Shown here: positions 35,714-46,811 of the stretch, one piece after another
Position numbering within the stretch: position 1 is the stretch's first letter
Layout: each line of letters opens with the position of its first letter
Assembly (NCBI RefSeq): GCF_000151315.2
Contig: NW_011887294.1
Coordinates: forward strand, 2,359,885 to 2,423,884
From: Capsaspora owczarzaki ATCC 30864
Lineage: Eukaryota > Opisthokonta > Filasterea
Reading direction: 5' to 3'
DNA: 64,000 bases
Translations under genes and position numbers: made by a program
The notes under the pieces: generated by a model
Database searches by the model: none
Told to the model about the DNA's origin: nothing
Seen by the model: only the letters and a program-made list of their open reading frames with translations

Positions 35714-36451
35714 ACTGGGGCCACCATTGTGTTCCCTCTCCTGCTACACAGCGCCCATCTCCACACACCCGCCTGTCCCAGCGCCCCCAGGGGTTGTCGA
35801 AACACAACAAAGCCACACGCTTGCGATGTGTGGGTTTGTTTGGTCAGTCCAGCGTGTCTGCACTGCCTCCACTTGCCAGCGCGAATCGAACAACTCCATG
35901 CGCTCGCTCAGCCTAAATGCTATGCTATGGGGGCTCGGATTGGACTCTGCTCCCACGCAGCTGAAGCGACACAACGCACAGGGGACTGCGCGAGACAAGC
36001 GCCACCAACACGAAGCAAGTGCACAGGGCGGGCCAGAGGCAAGAGCCAAAGCCAAGAAGCAGAGAAGCCAAAGCCAAAGCTGAATGAATCACACTCAACT
36101 ACAGCTTAGCCACTCCGGAACCCTCTCCACCCCGCAACACGGTGGTCGCATGTGCGACTGTGCGGCTCGGGCAAACTCACGCAATGATGAGGCATCGGCT
36201 GCGCTTGCAACCGCGGCGGATGTGCTGCTGCTGTGCGACTTGGCCGAGTCGGACGTTGGCTTTGTCTGGTTGCGATTGAGGAAGCGGTACGCTGCAAAGG
36301 CAGCAACACCGACGGCAGCCACAGCCACAGTCGCTGCAATCGTCTGTTGGGAAGACCAGCCGGCGCTCATGCTGGGAGCCGCCTTGGCACCGGCAGCAGC
36401 AGTAGCAGTAGCAGCAGTGGCGTTCGTTCCTGCAGGTTGGAATTTTGACAT
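35239..36451 (-). CDS. Small single-pass membrane protein with acidic and basic tail
   Basis: Exons 36451-36181 and 35474-35239 join in phase (C|AT) to 168 residues. The start gives MSKFQPAGTN, then an Ala/Thr-rich stretch and one membrane helix (about 36-58, IAATVAVAAVGVAAFAAY) followed by RFLNRNQTK. The second exon encodes an acidic Asp/Glu run, then a very basic Lys/Arg/His run (KKRRRTHQKKHKKNK) and an Asn/Lys-rich end. The 706-bp intron holds a 37-base T run. No family is recognised. Low complexity in both exons keeps the confidence moderate. Confidence 0.6.
35676..35712. repeat. Poly(T) run
   Basis: Thirty-seven T on the plus strand, in the intron of the small membrane protein gene, so an A run on its sense strand. 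Confidence 0.9.
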
Positions 36452-36489
36452 GTCTGAGACAAACTGTAACAGAAAACGAGACTGAGCCC

Positions 36490-36514
36490 AAAAAAAAAAA
36501 AAAAAAAAAAAAAA
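36490..36514. repeat. Poly(A) run upstream of the small membrane protein gene
   Basis: About 25 A on the plus strand, so a T run about 40 bases upstream of the start codon at 36451 on the gene's own strand. Confidence 0.9.
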
Positions 36515-36732
36515 CCCCATCTTCATGACATTATTGGGATGACGATCTTGCAGTGGGAACTACTGGTTTGGATGCACTGATATGTACACGTATAAATAAA
36601 AGTTAGTCATCCAACATGCAAGCCAGACAATCCTTGTGTCACTGAAAACGTTCCGCGCTTCACATTCGCAATCGGTTGGTTCTGCGACTACTGGCAAGGG
36701 GCAGCACTCCGCCGCTGCGATCGACTTGGGCG

Positions 36733-39084
36733 TCAAATCTCGTCATTGAGAGACGCAGCAAAATCCAGAGCATCATTGTCTTCATCACCAAAGGCAGGCG
36801 CAGAATCAATCAAGTTGGCCCGACTCAAGCCCCAGAATCGGCGAGGCTGCAGATGCGGCTGCGTTGCAGTGTAGTGCCAGCCAATGTGCGTGTAGCAGCC
36901 CGAGCAGATGGCAATCTGCCACGCGTAGCCCGGAAACCACGTGTCCTGCAGCGAGGGCTGACCGACCAAGTTCAGTGCCTGTGCGGTAAAGCAGGTGATG
37001 GTGTCGTGGACGACGCCAAACGAGTTGACAAACGCGTTGGCAAATCCAGCAGACGACATGCCAACCACGGCACGCAACGACGAGATTTCACGGAGGCAGC
37101 GGGAGCAGCACAGCGGTGCCAGGTTTGCTATGACATCAATCTCCTTGCGCAGCCGTTCAACCACAGTGTCAATCTTCTGGAGCGTTTGCTGCGTTTCTGG
37201 GCTGACTGGCAAGTTGCTGGCGAGCCAATACGAGAAGGCGATGGGATTTTCTGGAATTGACATGTTGGCGAGCCGGCTGTGATGGCGCTGCTGGTTAGTA
37301 GCACTACCAGCGCTCGTGTCTGATTCCCGCCCAAGAAAATTCTGCGAGTTTGCCTCGCCTCTAGTTTGTCGATTCCCTGATGAGGTTGCGGTCGACGTGA
37401 GTGCTTCCGGCTCGAAATCCGCCACAAGAAGGGCGAGGGCACGATCACGCAGCACATAGGGATCGTAGTACCGCGTGACCCAGGCTGGCCAGTACGAAAT
37501 GCTGGCGACAGGGGCCGATGGTTTCCGCCACGACTGCATCACTTGGGCCAGAACGGGGTCATCCCGACCATCCGTCGTGGTGCAAGACGACGGCACGATT
37601 GCGGTGCCATCACCAGTAATGCGACCTTGAGACACGCTCGGCTCGGTTTGCATCACATCGCCATCGTTCGATGCAAGCAGAGAGGCCGCTTGGGCGGCTG
37701 GTAGACGGGACGAAGGCGAGGCAACCATGGCGTGGAACGGGATGAGATTGGGCGTGGTTCGTGGTAAGCCACCACCAATGGAGTAGCGCAGGGCAGCAGG
37801 TCGGAACGAGAGCTGCGACACCGGGTAGCACGCAGGCTCGCCCTCGTCAAGAATGACCACGTTCGCGTCTGTTCCATCCGTTGGATCCTGCCCTTGGTGG
37901 AACTGGGCAGCAGAGGGATAATGCGAGACAATGCGGAAACGATAGCGGCCTTGGGCGACAATCGTGACGCGTCCAGCGTCGCGGTTGCGGATGGAGATGA
38001 TTTCAGCCGCAACGCCTTGGGCGATGCCGCGATTGGCGTTGTTGTTGTTGCGGTGCGCGAGATCTGATGTGTGGCAAAGCCCGATTATCCGCGAGCCCTG
38101 CATGGCCCGGTTGATCGCAGCGAGTTGGTGTTGCATGAAAAAGTGCAGCGGCGTCGTGCGTCCGGGAAAGAACGAAATGTTCGACAGGTACAAGATGGGG
38201 AGTTGGGTGGTCTGCCCGGGCTCCAGGATGGCGCGGTGGTGGACGTCCTCCACATCGCCCAGATACTCGTGCAGTACTGGTCGTGTTGTATCAAACGTGA
38301 TTGACCGATGCATTCTGCGCCGTCTGGGGCGCTCGCGCACCCGAGCCAGCGATCGAGAGACTCTGTCCACTTGTGGTTGACTGCCAGTGTCGGTACCATC
38401 TTGACCATCATGCAATGCCGGTTCACCATCATCATTATCATGGTCATGGTCATGGTCATCGTCATCATCGCCTGAGCTTGAGCTGTCTGAGGGGCGTCGG
38501 CCCGTCTCTGTGTTTCGCTGGGCCCGTGCGATGCGCGTTGCAAACGTTCCGACAATGCCTTGCATGATTTGCAGTATGTTACGCTGCTGGACGAGCCTCG
38601 CCTGCTCCTGCTCGCTGCCAGCCAGCTGAGCCAGCAGCGTGTCCAGTTGCGCGTTCCAGCGCTGTTGCTGCTGCAGCTCGTCTGCGGCTTCCCCACCGCC
38701 ATCACCGCCATCAGCAGCAGCACGGGCAGCATCAGCACGGGCCTCGACCTCGGCCACGGCGGCCACCAGCCTCACGTACGGGTTGTGGGGCTGTCGCTCG
38801 GCCTCGTCTTGGCCGCCAACTTGCTCGTCGCCTTCGCTCACCGTCAAGAACTGATCATCATCGTCGTCATCATCATCATCGTCGTCGTCATTGCTATCAT
38901 TATGGTCATCATGATCGTCGTCGTCGGTCCACTCGTCGTCGTCGTCGTCGTCGTCGTCGCCCTGCTGAGGACTTTGCTCTGGCGTTGTCCTCGTCCTCGC
39001 GCTCGTCGTCTCGGTCTCCAAGACCTCGCTGTCGGGCACATGCAAGTCCTGATCGCCGTCAAACCCAGTGCGATGCGACTCCAT
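36733..39084 (-). CDS. CRBN: Cereblon (CRL4 E3 ligase substrate receptor)
   Basis: A single exon encodes 783 residues from the ATG at 39084, which has a good context (GCCAGATGG). The first 270 residues are acidic and low-complexity with long Asp runs, then an Arg-rich patch. The LON-like domain begins near 290 (LPILYLSNISFFPGRTTPLHFF). It leads through PAWVTRYYD and NPIAFSYWLASNLPV to the CULT domain (about 650-765): CCSRC, HDTITCF, LNLVGQPS, WFPGYAWQIAICSGC, HIGWHYTAT, FWGLSRANL. The four Zn cysteines and the three pocket tryptophans are present. Human cereblon (442 residues) recruits substrates, including cyclic-imide degrons, to CUL4-DDB1. The extra length is nearly all the disordered N-terminus. 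It is divergent from the gene at 39338. Confidence 0.95.
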   Translation of the reverse strand: MESHRTGFDGDQDLHVPDSEVLETETTSARTRTTPEQSPQQGDDDDDDDDEWTDDDDHDDHNDSNDDDDDDDDDDDDQFLTVSEGDEQVGGQDEAERQPHNPYVRLVAAVAEVEARADAARAAADGGDGGGEAADELQQQQRWNAQLDTLLAQLAGSEQEQARLVQQRNILQIMQGIVGTFATRIARAQRNTETGRRPSDSSSSGDDDDDHDHDHDNDDGEPALHDGQDGTDTGSQPQVDRVSRSLARVRERPRRRRMHRSITFDTTRPVLHEYLGDVEDVHHRAILEPGQTTQLPILYLSNISFFPGRTTPLHFFMQHQLAAINRAMQGSRIIGLCHTSDLAHRNNNNANRGIAQGVAAEIISIRNRDAGRVTIVAQGRYRFRIVSHYPSAAQFHQGQDPTDGTDANVVILDEGEPACYPVSQLSFRPAALRYSIGGGLPRTTPNLIPFHAMVASPSSRLPAAQAASLLASNDGDVMQTEPSVSQGRITGDGTAIVPSSCTTTDGRDDPVLAQVMQSWRKPSAPVASISYWPAWVTRYYDPYVLRDRALALLVADFEPEALTSTATSSGNRQTRGEANSQNFLGRESDTSAGSATNQQRHHSRLANMSIPENPIAFSYWLASNLPVSPETQQTLQKIDTVVERLRKEIDVIANLAPLCCSRCLREISSLRAVVGMSSAGFANAFVNSFGVVHDTITCFTAQALNLVGQPSLQDTWFPGYAWQIAICSGCYTHIGWHYTATQPHLQPRRFWGLSRANLIDSAPAFGDEDNDALDFAASLNDEI

Positions 39085-39337
39085 CTGCCAGGCTCTTCTA
39101 TGTGTGTGTTTGATAGGAAGAGCTGTCAAAACGAAACAAAAAAGAAGACTGAGACCAAAAACAAACAAAAAAACCAGAATCTCAGAAACAAAACAAAAAC
39201 AAAATCAAGTCAAATAGCCTTGTATCGTTGCTTGACTCTTATTGCATCTTCGAGTCTGCCATCACATCTAGCTATGCTATATGGATATAGATAGATACAG
39301 ATAGAAGTTCAGTCTATGTACGCCTGTTACAACACAG

Positions 39338-39570
39338 ATGGACGCCCCGTTCTTCGCAGCAGCAGTGATCCAGTCTGCGCTCCAGTCGCCCGTGATTGCG
39401 ATCGAGCTGGCAATCCTCGCCACTCTGTGCTGGCTCATTGCAGTCGCATGGCGCAGACACGCACAGACCATTGCGACCATCTACCACTCGTACTCGACCT
39501 CCATGAATGCTGCTGCTGCGAATGCTAATCCAAGTGCTGCTGCTGCAGCTGGTAAATCAAAAAAACCACC

Positions 39571-39608
<38 letters not shown>

Positions 39609-40022
39609 GTCATTATTATTGTTGTGCTTCATAGGCACTTCAATGCGTTGAGAACGCCTTGTATTGTGGTGAAGCTCACCCTCTTTCTGAGATTTTCGGA
39701 ACAAACATCAATGGATTGGTTGTTTTTTTTGACAGGGAACAACACTGCGCTTGGTCAATCGGACTCTGCAGAGACGGCTGCCTTGTTGCGCGAGGATTCA
39801 TTGCCATCACGGCCAGCCGCCAAGTCCTCGTCAATCGTATCGTCAAATTCTGCTCCCGCTAACGCGCCGCCAAGAACGCCGGTTGCAACCAAGACAGGCA
39901 GCCAACATCATCATCATGCTGGTGCACATCCATATCCCGGGTCGATTGACCCCAGTGATGCATTCTTTATTCTGACGCCTCACACAAAACGGATTGAGGA
40001 CATGGTAAAGAAGGAGCGCTAA
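39338..40022 (+). CDS. Small N-terminally anchored membrane protein
   Basis: Exons 39338-39551 and 39736-40022 join in phase (G|GG) to 166 residues. One membrane helix (about 18-39, VIAIELAILATLCWLIAVAW) is followed by RRH, which suggests a cytosolic C-terminal side. The rest is Ala/Asn/Ser-rich with a His/Pro patch, ending in an ordered-looking stretch (DAFFILTPHTKRIEDMVKKER). The intron holds a (TCA)n repeat. Family unknown. Confidence 0.6.
39571..39608. repeat. (TCA)n trinucleotide repeat
   Basis: About twelve TCA units in the intron of the gene at 39338, followed by CAT/TAT-type triplets. Confidence 0.9.
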
Positions 40023-40454
40023 GCAGCTGCTTGTCTTGGGCCGCAAAAAAGTCGCGCGAAGCAGGCTCGTTATCCAGTTCAATAGAGGGAGAGCCAAGGG
40101 GAGCCAAGGAGAGGAGGCTGCCTCGACGCAAGTGCCAGATCAAAAAGTTTCAAGCACACTCGTTCGCTTTTTGCGACCGAGCTTTCCGACCACCACCGCG
40201 TGCTGTATCGATGATTGCCAAGCAAGTTAGCTGAAACACGTTCTGTCGTTCAGCGCCGAGTCTGCACCAACCGCCCCCCCAAATCGACCCTCTGGATGTT
40301 GCAAACTCTCGCTCCATCCATCTCCCAACCCTGCTTCCCTCGCCACTCGCCGCGCCAATGTCAAAGTGCTTTCTACTACAGTATTGATTGATTTTCGTGC
40401 GACATTTTGTTTACGCTCAATCCACCTCTATCCACTCCAATTTCAATACAAAAA

Positions 40455-43400
40455 ATGGCTGCCGTCGAGCAGTCTGAGCAACGCCGACAACGACGCCGAC
40501 GAGGACCTTGTTCGCTCGCTTCAGCGTCCGACTCTGAGCTCATGCCATCGATGCTGAGATTGAGGCTGAGACTGATGGGTACCACGGCATTGCTGCTCAT
40601 GCTGCTGCTCATGCTGCTGCTGGTGCTGGCAGACCAGGCACGGGCCGACGCCCCGCCGGCGCACCGACGCCTGCCGCGCATCCAGTGGGCGCAGAATGAA
40701 GCGCGCTTGTTTGTGACGCTGCAGATGGAAGGCGAGATGGTCGGCGACCCGCAGATCAGGCTCAACGAGACACACTTTGCAGTCGAGGCGACGACGCTCA
40801 AGAGCAAGGCATCCTCACCACCCACAAGTGGCGCAGGTGCAGCCGCAGTCAAGTCCATGCCAGAACTCGCAGAGGCTGATCAGAGCGATCAGGCCGTGGA
40901 ATCGTCCCGGCGGAACACCAAGGAACAGCAGCAGGTTCGTCCGCGTCCACAAGCACCGGCACAGGATTGCACAAACGGGCCCTCGAGGACCAATGGAACC
41001 ATTACGTGCTGGAAGTCGAGCTGCGCGAAGATATCGTGCCGTCCAAGAGCAAGTGGGCGCGAGCTGCAGACGGAGGCATTCGTCTGACGCTGGTCAAATT
41101 GTACCCGCACGAATTCGATCGCCTGCTCAAGGACGAAGCCCCGTTGCGCAAGCTGATCTCGATCGACTGGCGGCGCTGGAACTTTGTGGCGGATCTCAGC
41201 AGCGAGTTTGATGCATTCGAGGCCAGTGCGTTTGCAAGGCGACGGCTTGTTACAGACACCTCTCGCGACGACGACGACGACGACAACGGAAGTGACGACG
41301 GAAGTGACGACGGCGGCGGCAACGCAGCGCTCACACGCAAGCAGCGTCTTGCTCTCGAATCATACAAGAACGACTTTCAACGCAGCACGGATGACGATGA
41401 TGACGATGACGATGACAATGATTCTGACTACGGCCACAGGTCCAAGACCCGCGAGCAGCTCATTGTAGCGTCGCGGGATGCCAGCCAAGATGCAGTGGAC
41501 TATCACGCTTTGGTTTACACATCGTTCCCGCATGTGATGCAGCTCGGTGCGGGCAACTTTTCAGATACGCTCGATTCCGCCAACGTGGTGGTTGTTCACG
41601 TCTCGTATCCATGGTGCAAGTCCTGTCGCTACTTTGAGCACGAGTTTTTGCATGCTGCCGAGCGCGTCTACAGACGAGTGGAGCCGCAGCAGCGGCAGCA
41701 CACACATGCTCCTCTCGATTCCTCAGATCAGGACGCTACCGACGCCCAGGATTCCCGACCATCTTTATTTGCTTTTGGTCGCATTGATGCACGCGAGGAG
41801 CGAGAGTTGGGACTGCGCTATGGCGCTCAGTGCAGTGTGATTTGCGAGTTTCACCTCTTCCGCGCCGGCAGCTTGGCAGCCGTCTACCATGGCATCAGTG
41901 CAGAGGACCAGATGACAAAGTTTATTCAGCGTCACATGGGCCCTTCTGTTGTCCAGATCAGCGCAGCTCAAGACCTCGATGCTCTCATGCTTGCTCACGC
42001 GACGAGCACGACTCCCGCTTCTGCCCATGCCCACGTTCTTGCCGCACCTGCTGCTTCTGCCATGGTGTTGTTTCTCCGCGGTTCTACTCAGGAGCCGGCG
42101 TCCTCGGGAGGAGACATTTCCGAGCTGCTACCAACGCTGCCCATTCTCCAACGACAAGCTCTGTCCGAGTTTGTCGCGTTCGCAGACGCCCACCGTGACG
42201 ACTTCACTTTCGGTTTTGTGAGATTGCCTCAGGTAGGTCGTGAGCTACTTGGAGGGCAACGCATCCGACCGTCAAACACCACCGCATCCTTCAACGACGC
42301 TGAGGACTGGGACGCGCCCGGCTTGCTGGAAGCGTTTGAAGCAGACATTCCATTGCTCGTGGCCTTCCATCATGCATTCGACTGTCGTGAACGCTCCTTG
42401 TGCTTTAGCACGCACTCCACCAACAGTGCGAATCGCACTCCAGGAAGCAAGCAACCGTGTGTTTACGCAGAGACGCTCTCGGAGGCTGCGCAACAGCTAT
42501 TCGTCCTCGACCGCTACCCTCTGCTTGTTCAACGCGATGTTGGTATCGACCGCTACCACCGTCGAAACAACTTTACCGTCGCGTCACTCTTTGTTTGCAG
42601 CTTGAGCGACTTGTCATCCGTGTTGATTCCGCGAGACGGGCGTGACGCGCATGTCACAATTCCGCTCGGTCTCGCTGTGCGTCAAGTTGCGGATCAACTC
42701 CGGCACAAAGGGCTCATGTTTGTCGTGGAGCACGGGCCGGTTGTTCGCGAACTGCTCGTCGTCCATGGTTTGGTGTACAGCGACGCGCCAGTTGTGGCCG
42801 ACGTGCCTCTGGCCGGACTGACTTTGCCAGCCTTCTCTTGCGCCCTTGTCAACGACACATTCCGGGACATTGAGTCGCAGAAGTCCGCTCCTCTGTTGGC
42901 CGAGGATGCCTTTCCTCGATTCGGCCTCGTGCCTGATTCTGAACTCGCATCGCAGCTCTCACAAGAAAGCATGTTGCAACACAGTCTGGCGGTTGTGGAA
43001 GGACGAGCGATGCGCACGTACAAGTCCGAATCCCCAAACACTGTCACAGAAAACGCGCACATGCTGCACCGCGTCACTGCAGCCTCGTTTGATCGCATTT
43101 GCCGCAACCCAACGAATGACGTGCTTTTGGAGATTTACCATCCTTTGGCCCAAAATCATGCCATCATCCAGCGTGGTCTCGAGGCCCTGTCGCGCGTTGC
43201 GCACCGTCACTTGCCAAGCCTGGTTGTTGCTCAGATGGATGCCTCCAAGAACTTTGTTCCGCCAGCGTTTCGACCGCTTCCAACCGCTCATCAGTCAGAG
43301 GAGCTGTCCGTGGAAGACGGCAACGCCACGCAACACGCATACCCCATCCTCGTCTTGTTCCCCGCTCATGCCTCTGGCGTGGACGTGCACTACCAGTACC

Positions 43401-44047
43401 TCGGCCCGCTGTCCGCACACAATTTGCTGAATTTCGTTCATCGCCATGCCGGCCATGACTTTGAGCTGCCCGTTGCAAGTCGGGCCCTCCAGCGTGAATA
43501 CCTGGCCAAAGTGAAAAAGGAGATTCCTGTGGGAGATCTGGAGACGTACCAGCGGTCGGCGAATGCGACGCAATCTGACGAGCGCATCCGCAAGCTCAAG
43601 AAAGATTTGGAGGCCGCCGAGAAGCTGCTCGGTGGGCCTACCGGACTCCCGAATCCCAAGTCCAAGCGCAAATCCAAGCTTCGCAAAACGCGTCGTGCGC
43701 CAAAGGACGAGACAGTGACCTCGCCACTGCCCGACACTACTCGCGTCGTTGAAGTCGCTTTTGATACAAATCCGCCACCGCCGCCGCGTCGGCGCGACGG
43801 TCAAGAGGCTGCGATAGCTGCCGCTCGAGGTTTTGGCTTTATGCCTGATGACTTCCAGGCGGGACATCCGGACATTCCTGCAAATGTGCTCGATCGATTG
43901 CAGCAGTGGAATGCGCACAGCCACACCGATGAAGATGGCGAAGTGCGCCACTCGTTCACCCATGCCTACACGGCTGAACGCCAACCAAAGTCGTCAGACG
44001 AAGGCGATTCTAGCGCGTCCGACAATGCACAACCTCAAGCGTTATAA
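40455..44047 (+). CDS. Membrane-anchored CS-domain and thioredoxin-fold fusion protein
   Basis: The start at 40455 (AAAATGGCT) gives a basic N-terminus, then a long hydrophobic Leu/Met segment (about 36-58) that acts as signal or anchor. A p23/CS domain follows: PRIQWAQNEARLFVTLQM before the join and WNHYVLEVELREDI, GIRLTLVKL and LISIDWRRWNF after it. After an acidic Asp-rich linker comes a thioredoxin-like region with YPWCKSC, then a long segment with further thioredoxin-like folds lacking CXXC, a Lys-rich coiled coil and a disordered tail. About 1154-1164 residues. The two frames join by a weak intron from 40837 to 40934 or 40964 (donor GTGCAG), or there is an indel. Known CS domains are HSP90 co-chaperone modules; a luminal chaperone/redox role is inference. 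Confidence 0.75.
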
Positions 44048-44277
44048 TTTTTTCTGAGTTTTTTGATTTTTTTTTTTGAATTGTGAATTTTTTGAATTTG
44101 TTGTTCTGTACTAATACCTGTTGATTTTTTGGTCTTGCCTTTTTCCTTCCAGTTTTATTGTGTTCTTTGGTTTTGGTTTTGATTGATTTTGGTTTTGATT
44201 GATGCTGGGAAGCACAACGCGTCGGTTTGTTGTATTTCACAAATGAAATGAATTGCTGCTTTGTTAAATATTGGTTG

Positions 44278-45379
44278 CTACTGACGCGGTCGCTTGGCTG
44301 CTCGGGAATCTGAAGGGTCATTGCTAAACGATCGTTTGGGTCGTAGCCAAGGCGGCGGTGGAAGGTGATGTGTGGTTGGTGGTGGAATGAACGGCGGTCT
44401 TGGCGGCAGGCCTGGTGGCATGATGAAAGGCGGGGCGAACGGAGATAGCAACCATGGTGGAGGAAGTGGTATCGCTGGCATCACTGGCACAGCTTCAGAT
44501 TGGTAAGCTGGAGGAGGAACTGTATTCAACTCGGGGCCCGCGTCTTCAGTCGTCGAGAGGGAAGAGCTGGTTGGCGCTGTCGAGATCGTGGGTGGAACGA
44601 GTACAGGCGTAGCTTCATTCACTTGAGGCGATGGCGGCGGGTGAAATCGCAGCCTCTCGCGGTGGCGAAACACTGCCATCGATTGTTTGACTTCGGGAGG
44701 AAAGACGACGCCCGCAGGCTCTAGTAGTGCCATTAGAGGAACAAACTGAGCCTCATTCGTCAGGTTGAGAAATGTATATGCGAGTCCCGCGCTTTGAGAA
44801 CGCCAAAGACCGGAATTGGGCCGGGGGAGCGTGGTCTGCACGCGCCGCGTCGCCCGACCAATGTGGTGAATGTACGCATCAATGGAACGAGGGAAGTCAA
44901 GATTGATCACACTGCCGACACTGCCAAGTGTCAACCCACGGCCGGCAATACCGCCTGTAGCCACGAGAATGGGAAACTCGCCTGCGACAAATCGTGCCAT
45001 GACGGCGTTTCGCTCGTCCTGCGTGCGCTCTGACGAGACATAGTCGCACTCTGTGGCGCAGCGCTTGATGATGACCGGAGGCAAGGCCTTTGCGGTGGCC
45101 AGCGAGTTGACCAGCACGAGCACGGGAGGTCGATAGTGCTGCTCGGCATTCAGGAGCCGGCAGAGCGTGTTTGGCTTGGATTTCTCTTCAACCCACATCA
45201 ACACTTGCTTGATTTCATCCGCTGCAATTGCTGGTGTTCCAACAGCCAGATGCCAAAGTGTTGGGACTGGCCTTTGACGAGAGCCGTAGATTTGCTGAAG
45301 GATTTTGAGGCACAAGCTCGTGGCGAGGTTGGTCAGTGTGGCCGATGTGGCGAGAAGCTGAAAATGCCAGCTGGCTTCT

Positions 45380-45442
<63 letters not shown>

Positions 45443-46644
45443 GATAGACTGGGGGTGACTGCATGCTGCTGCTGCGCCTGAAAAGAGCTGCCAGCGTGAA
45501 AGACCAGGTCTTGCACGACGCGAAGCACCTGCGTCCGAAAATCGCCCAGTGCAAGTGCATCGACTTCGTCCAAGATGAGCACACGCAGCTGATCGAACGC
45601 TAGACTCACACCACCGCCTCGGGGATGCGCCAGAATTTCCATCAGTCGACCTGGCGTTGCAACAACTATCGCAACAGCTTGCGACAGACGGTGGAGTTGA
45701 GGCGGGAGAGGAAAGCCACCGGCCAGCAAGGCAGTCCGCAGATTGGGAATGCCTTCAGCAAGCCGTTTGATGTTGTCTTGTATTTGCACGCACAGTTCGC
45801 GTGTGGGGCTGAGCACAAGAACCGATGGATGTGATCCAGGCTGGGAGGCTGACGGCGAGTGCGACGCCAATGCCACAGCGTGGGCGATTGCAACCAACGC
45901 CAGGCTCAGTGTCTTTCCAGACCCCGTGCTTGCTGTGACCACCATGGAGTGCGGCGCCCCGTTCAAGGTGTTGTGCTGAATGGTCAAAGCGCGCTCACAG
46001 GGCGAGATCGCTGTGAGTGCCAGCGGAAGCAATTGCTTTTGCACCAACGAGGGCAGATTGCACCCCGAGCGATACAAGTTATCCAGCAGTTTGTCTGGCA
46101 GCACCGAGTCCAGGTCTGCAAACGCATCGACTGGCGGGACGTCAGGCAGCGGCGGCAGTGTGGTTGATTCCCCAGCGCCGATCGCTGTGATGGTCACCCC
46201 GAGGCGCGCCCGGAGCTGTTCAATGCTAGCATGCGCCTGGTGACTATGCGCCTGGGCTTCAGTGTTGGCGGCAGTCGCCTGACTCGCACTGGCACTGGGA
46301 TGGCACGGCCTTGTCGACTCTGGCTCCTTGTTCCACCGCGCACCCGCAACGGCAGTGGCCTTGCACTCCATGCTGCACACGTCTTGGTCTGTCTGGTCGC
46401 AAATGTACTCGCCGTAGCGTCCGCAGACGGCACAGACGGGCTCTCCAGGCCGAGCTGCTCGCTGGTCGACGCTCCTCTCGACCACGTCCTGCTCGTCCTG
46501 CTCGTCCTCGTTCTCGTCCTCCTCTGCGTCCTGCGCTTGGTGCGGTTCTGCCTCGCAATAGTGCTCGCGTGGTCCGCTCGTGGTGCCGCGGTCGGGCGCT
46601 CCGTCTCGACCTCGTCTGGTCACCGCTTGGCTCGGCTCGTCCAT
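44278..46644 (-). CDS. DDX59: DEAD-box RNA helicase DDX59 with zf-HIT
   Basis: A single exon encodes 788 residues from MDEPSQAVTR. An HIT-type zinc finger (CAVCGRYGEYICDQTDQD then VCSMEC) is diagnostic for DDX59. The helicase core follows: Q-motif LPSLVQKQLLPLAL, motif I ASTGSGKT, Ia SPTRELCVQ, Ib TPGRLME, III TSATLTN, V RGLTLGSVGSVINLDFP, VI HHIGRATRR. Motif II reads LDEVDALAL, so DEVD replaces DEAD. An Asn/Ser-rich insert from a GTT/GCT repeat sits between motifs II and III. The C-terminus is Pro-rich with an Arg-rich end. It shares a short divergent promoter region (about 170 bp) with the next gene. Confidence 0.93.
45382..45435. repeat. Coding GTT/GCT triplet repeat (poly-Asn/Ser)
   Basis: Thirteen GTT units followed by GCT units on the plus strand encode poly-Asn and poly-Ser on the minus strand, inside DDX59. 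Such pure runs are prone to length change. Confidence 0.9.
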
Positions 46645-46811
46645 TGCTGCAGTCGCATCTCGCACAACGATGAGAACTCAGACTGAGCTCTTGTTAACAA
46701 CATGTGACGAGAATGAGAATGAGAATCAGAACAAAAGGCACAAACACAAACAGGAAAAAAAAGGCGCCAAAAACTCAGTCTCCAAATCGCTGAGAATTAC
46801 CAAGTTTGGAC

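Noticed and set aside
39085-39168. Hydrophobic N-terminal extension of cereblon resembling a signal peptide
   Set aside because: It begins at TTG, not ATG, and cereblon is cytosolic/nuclear. The ATG at 39084 has a good context.
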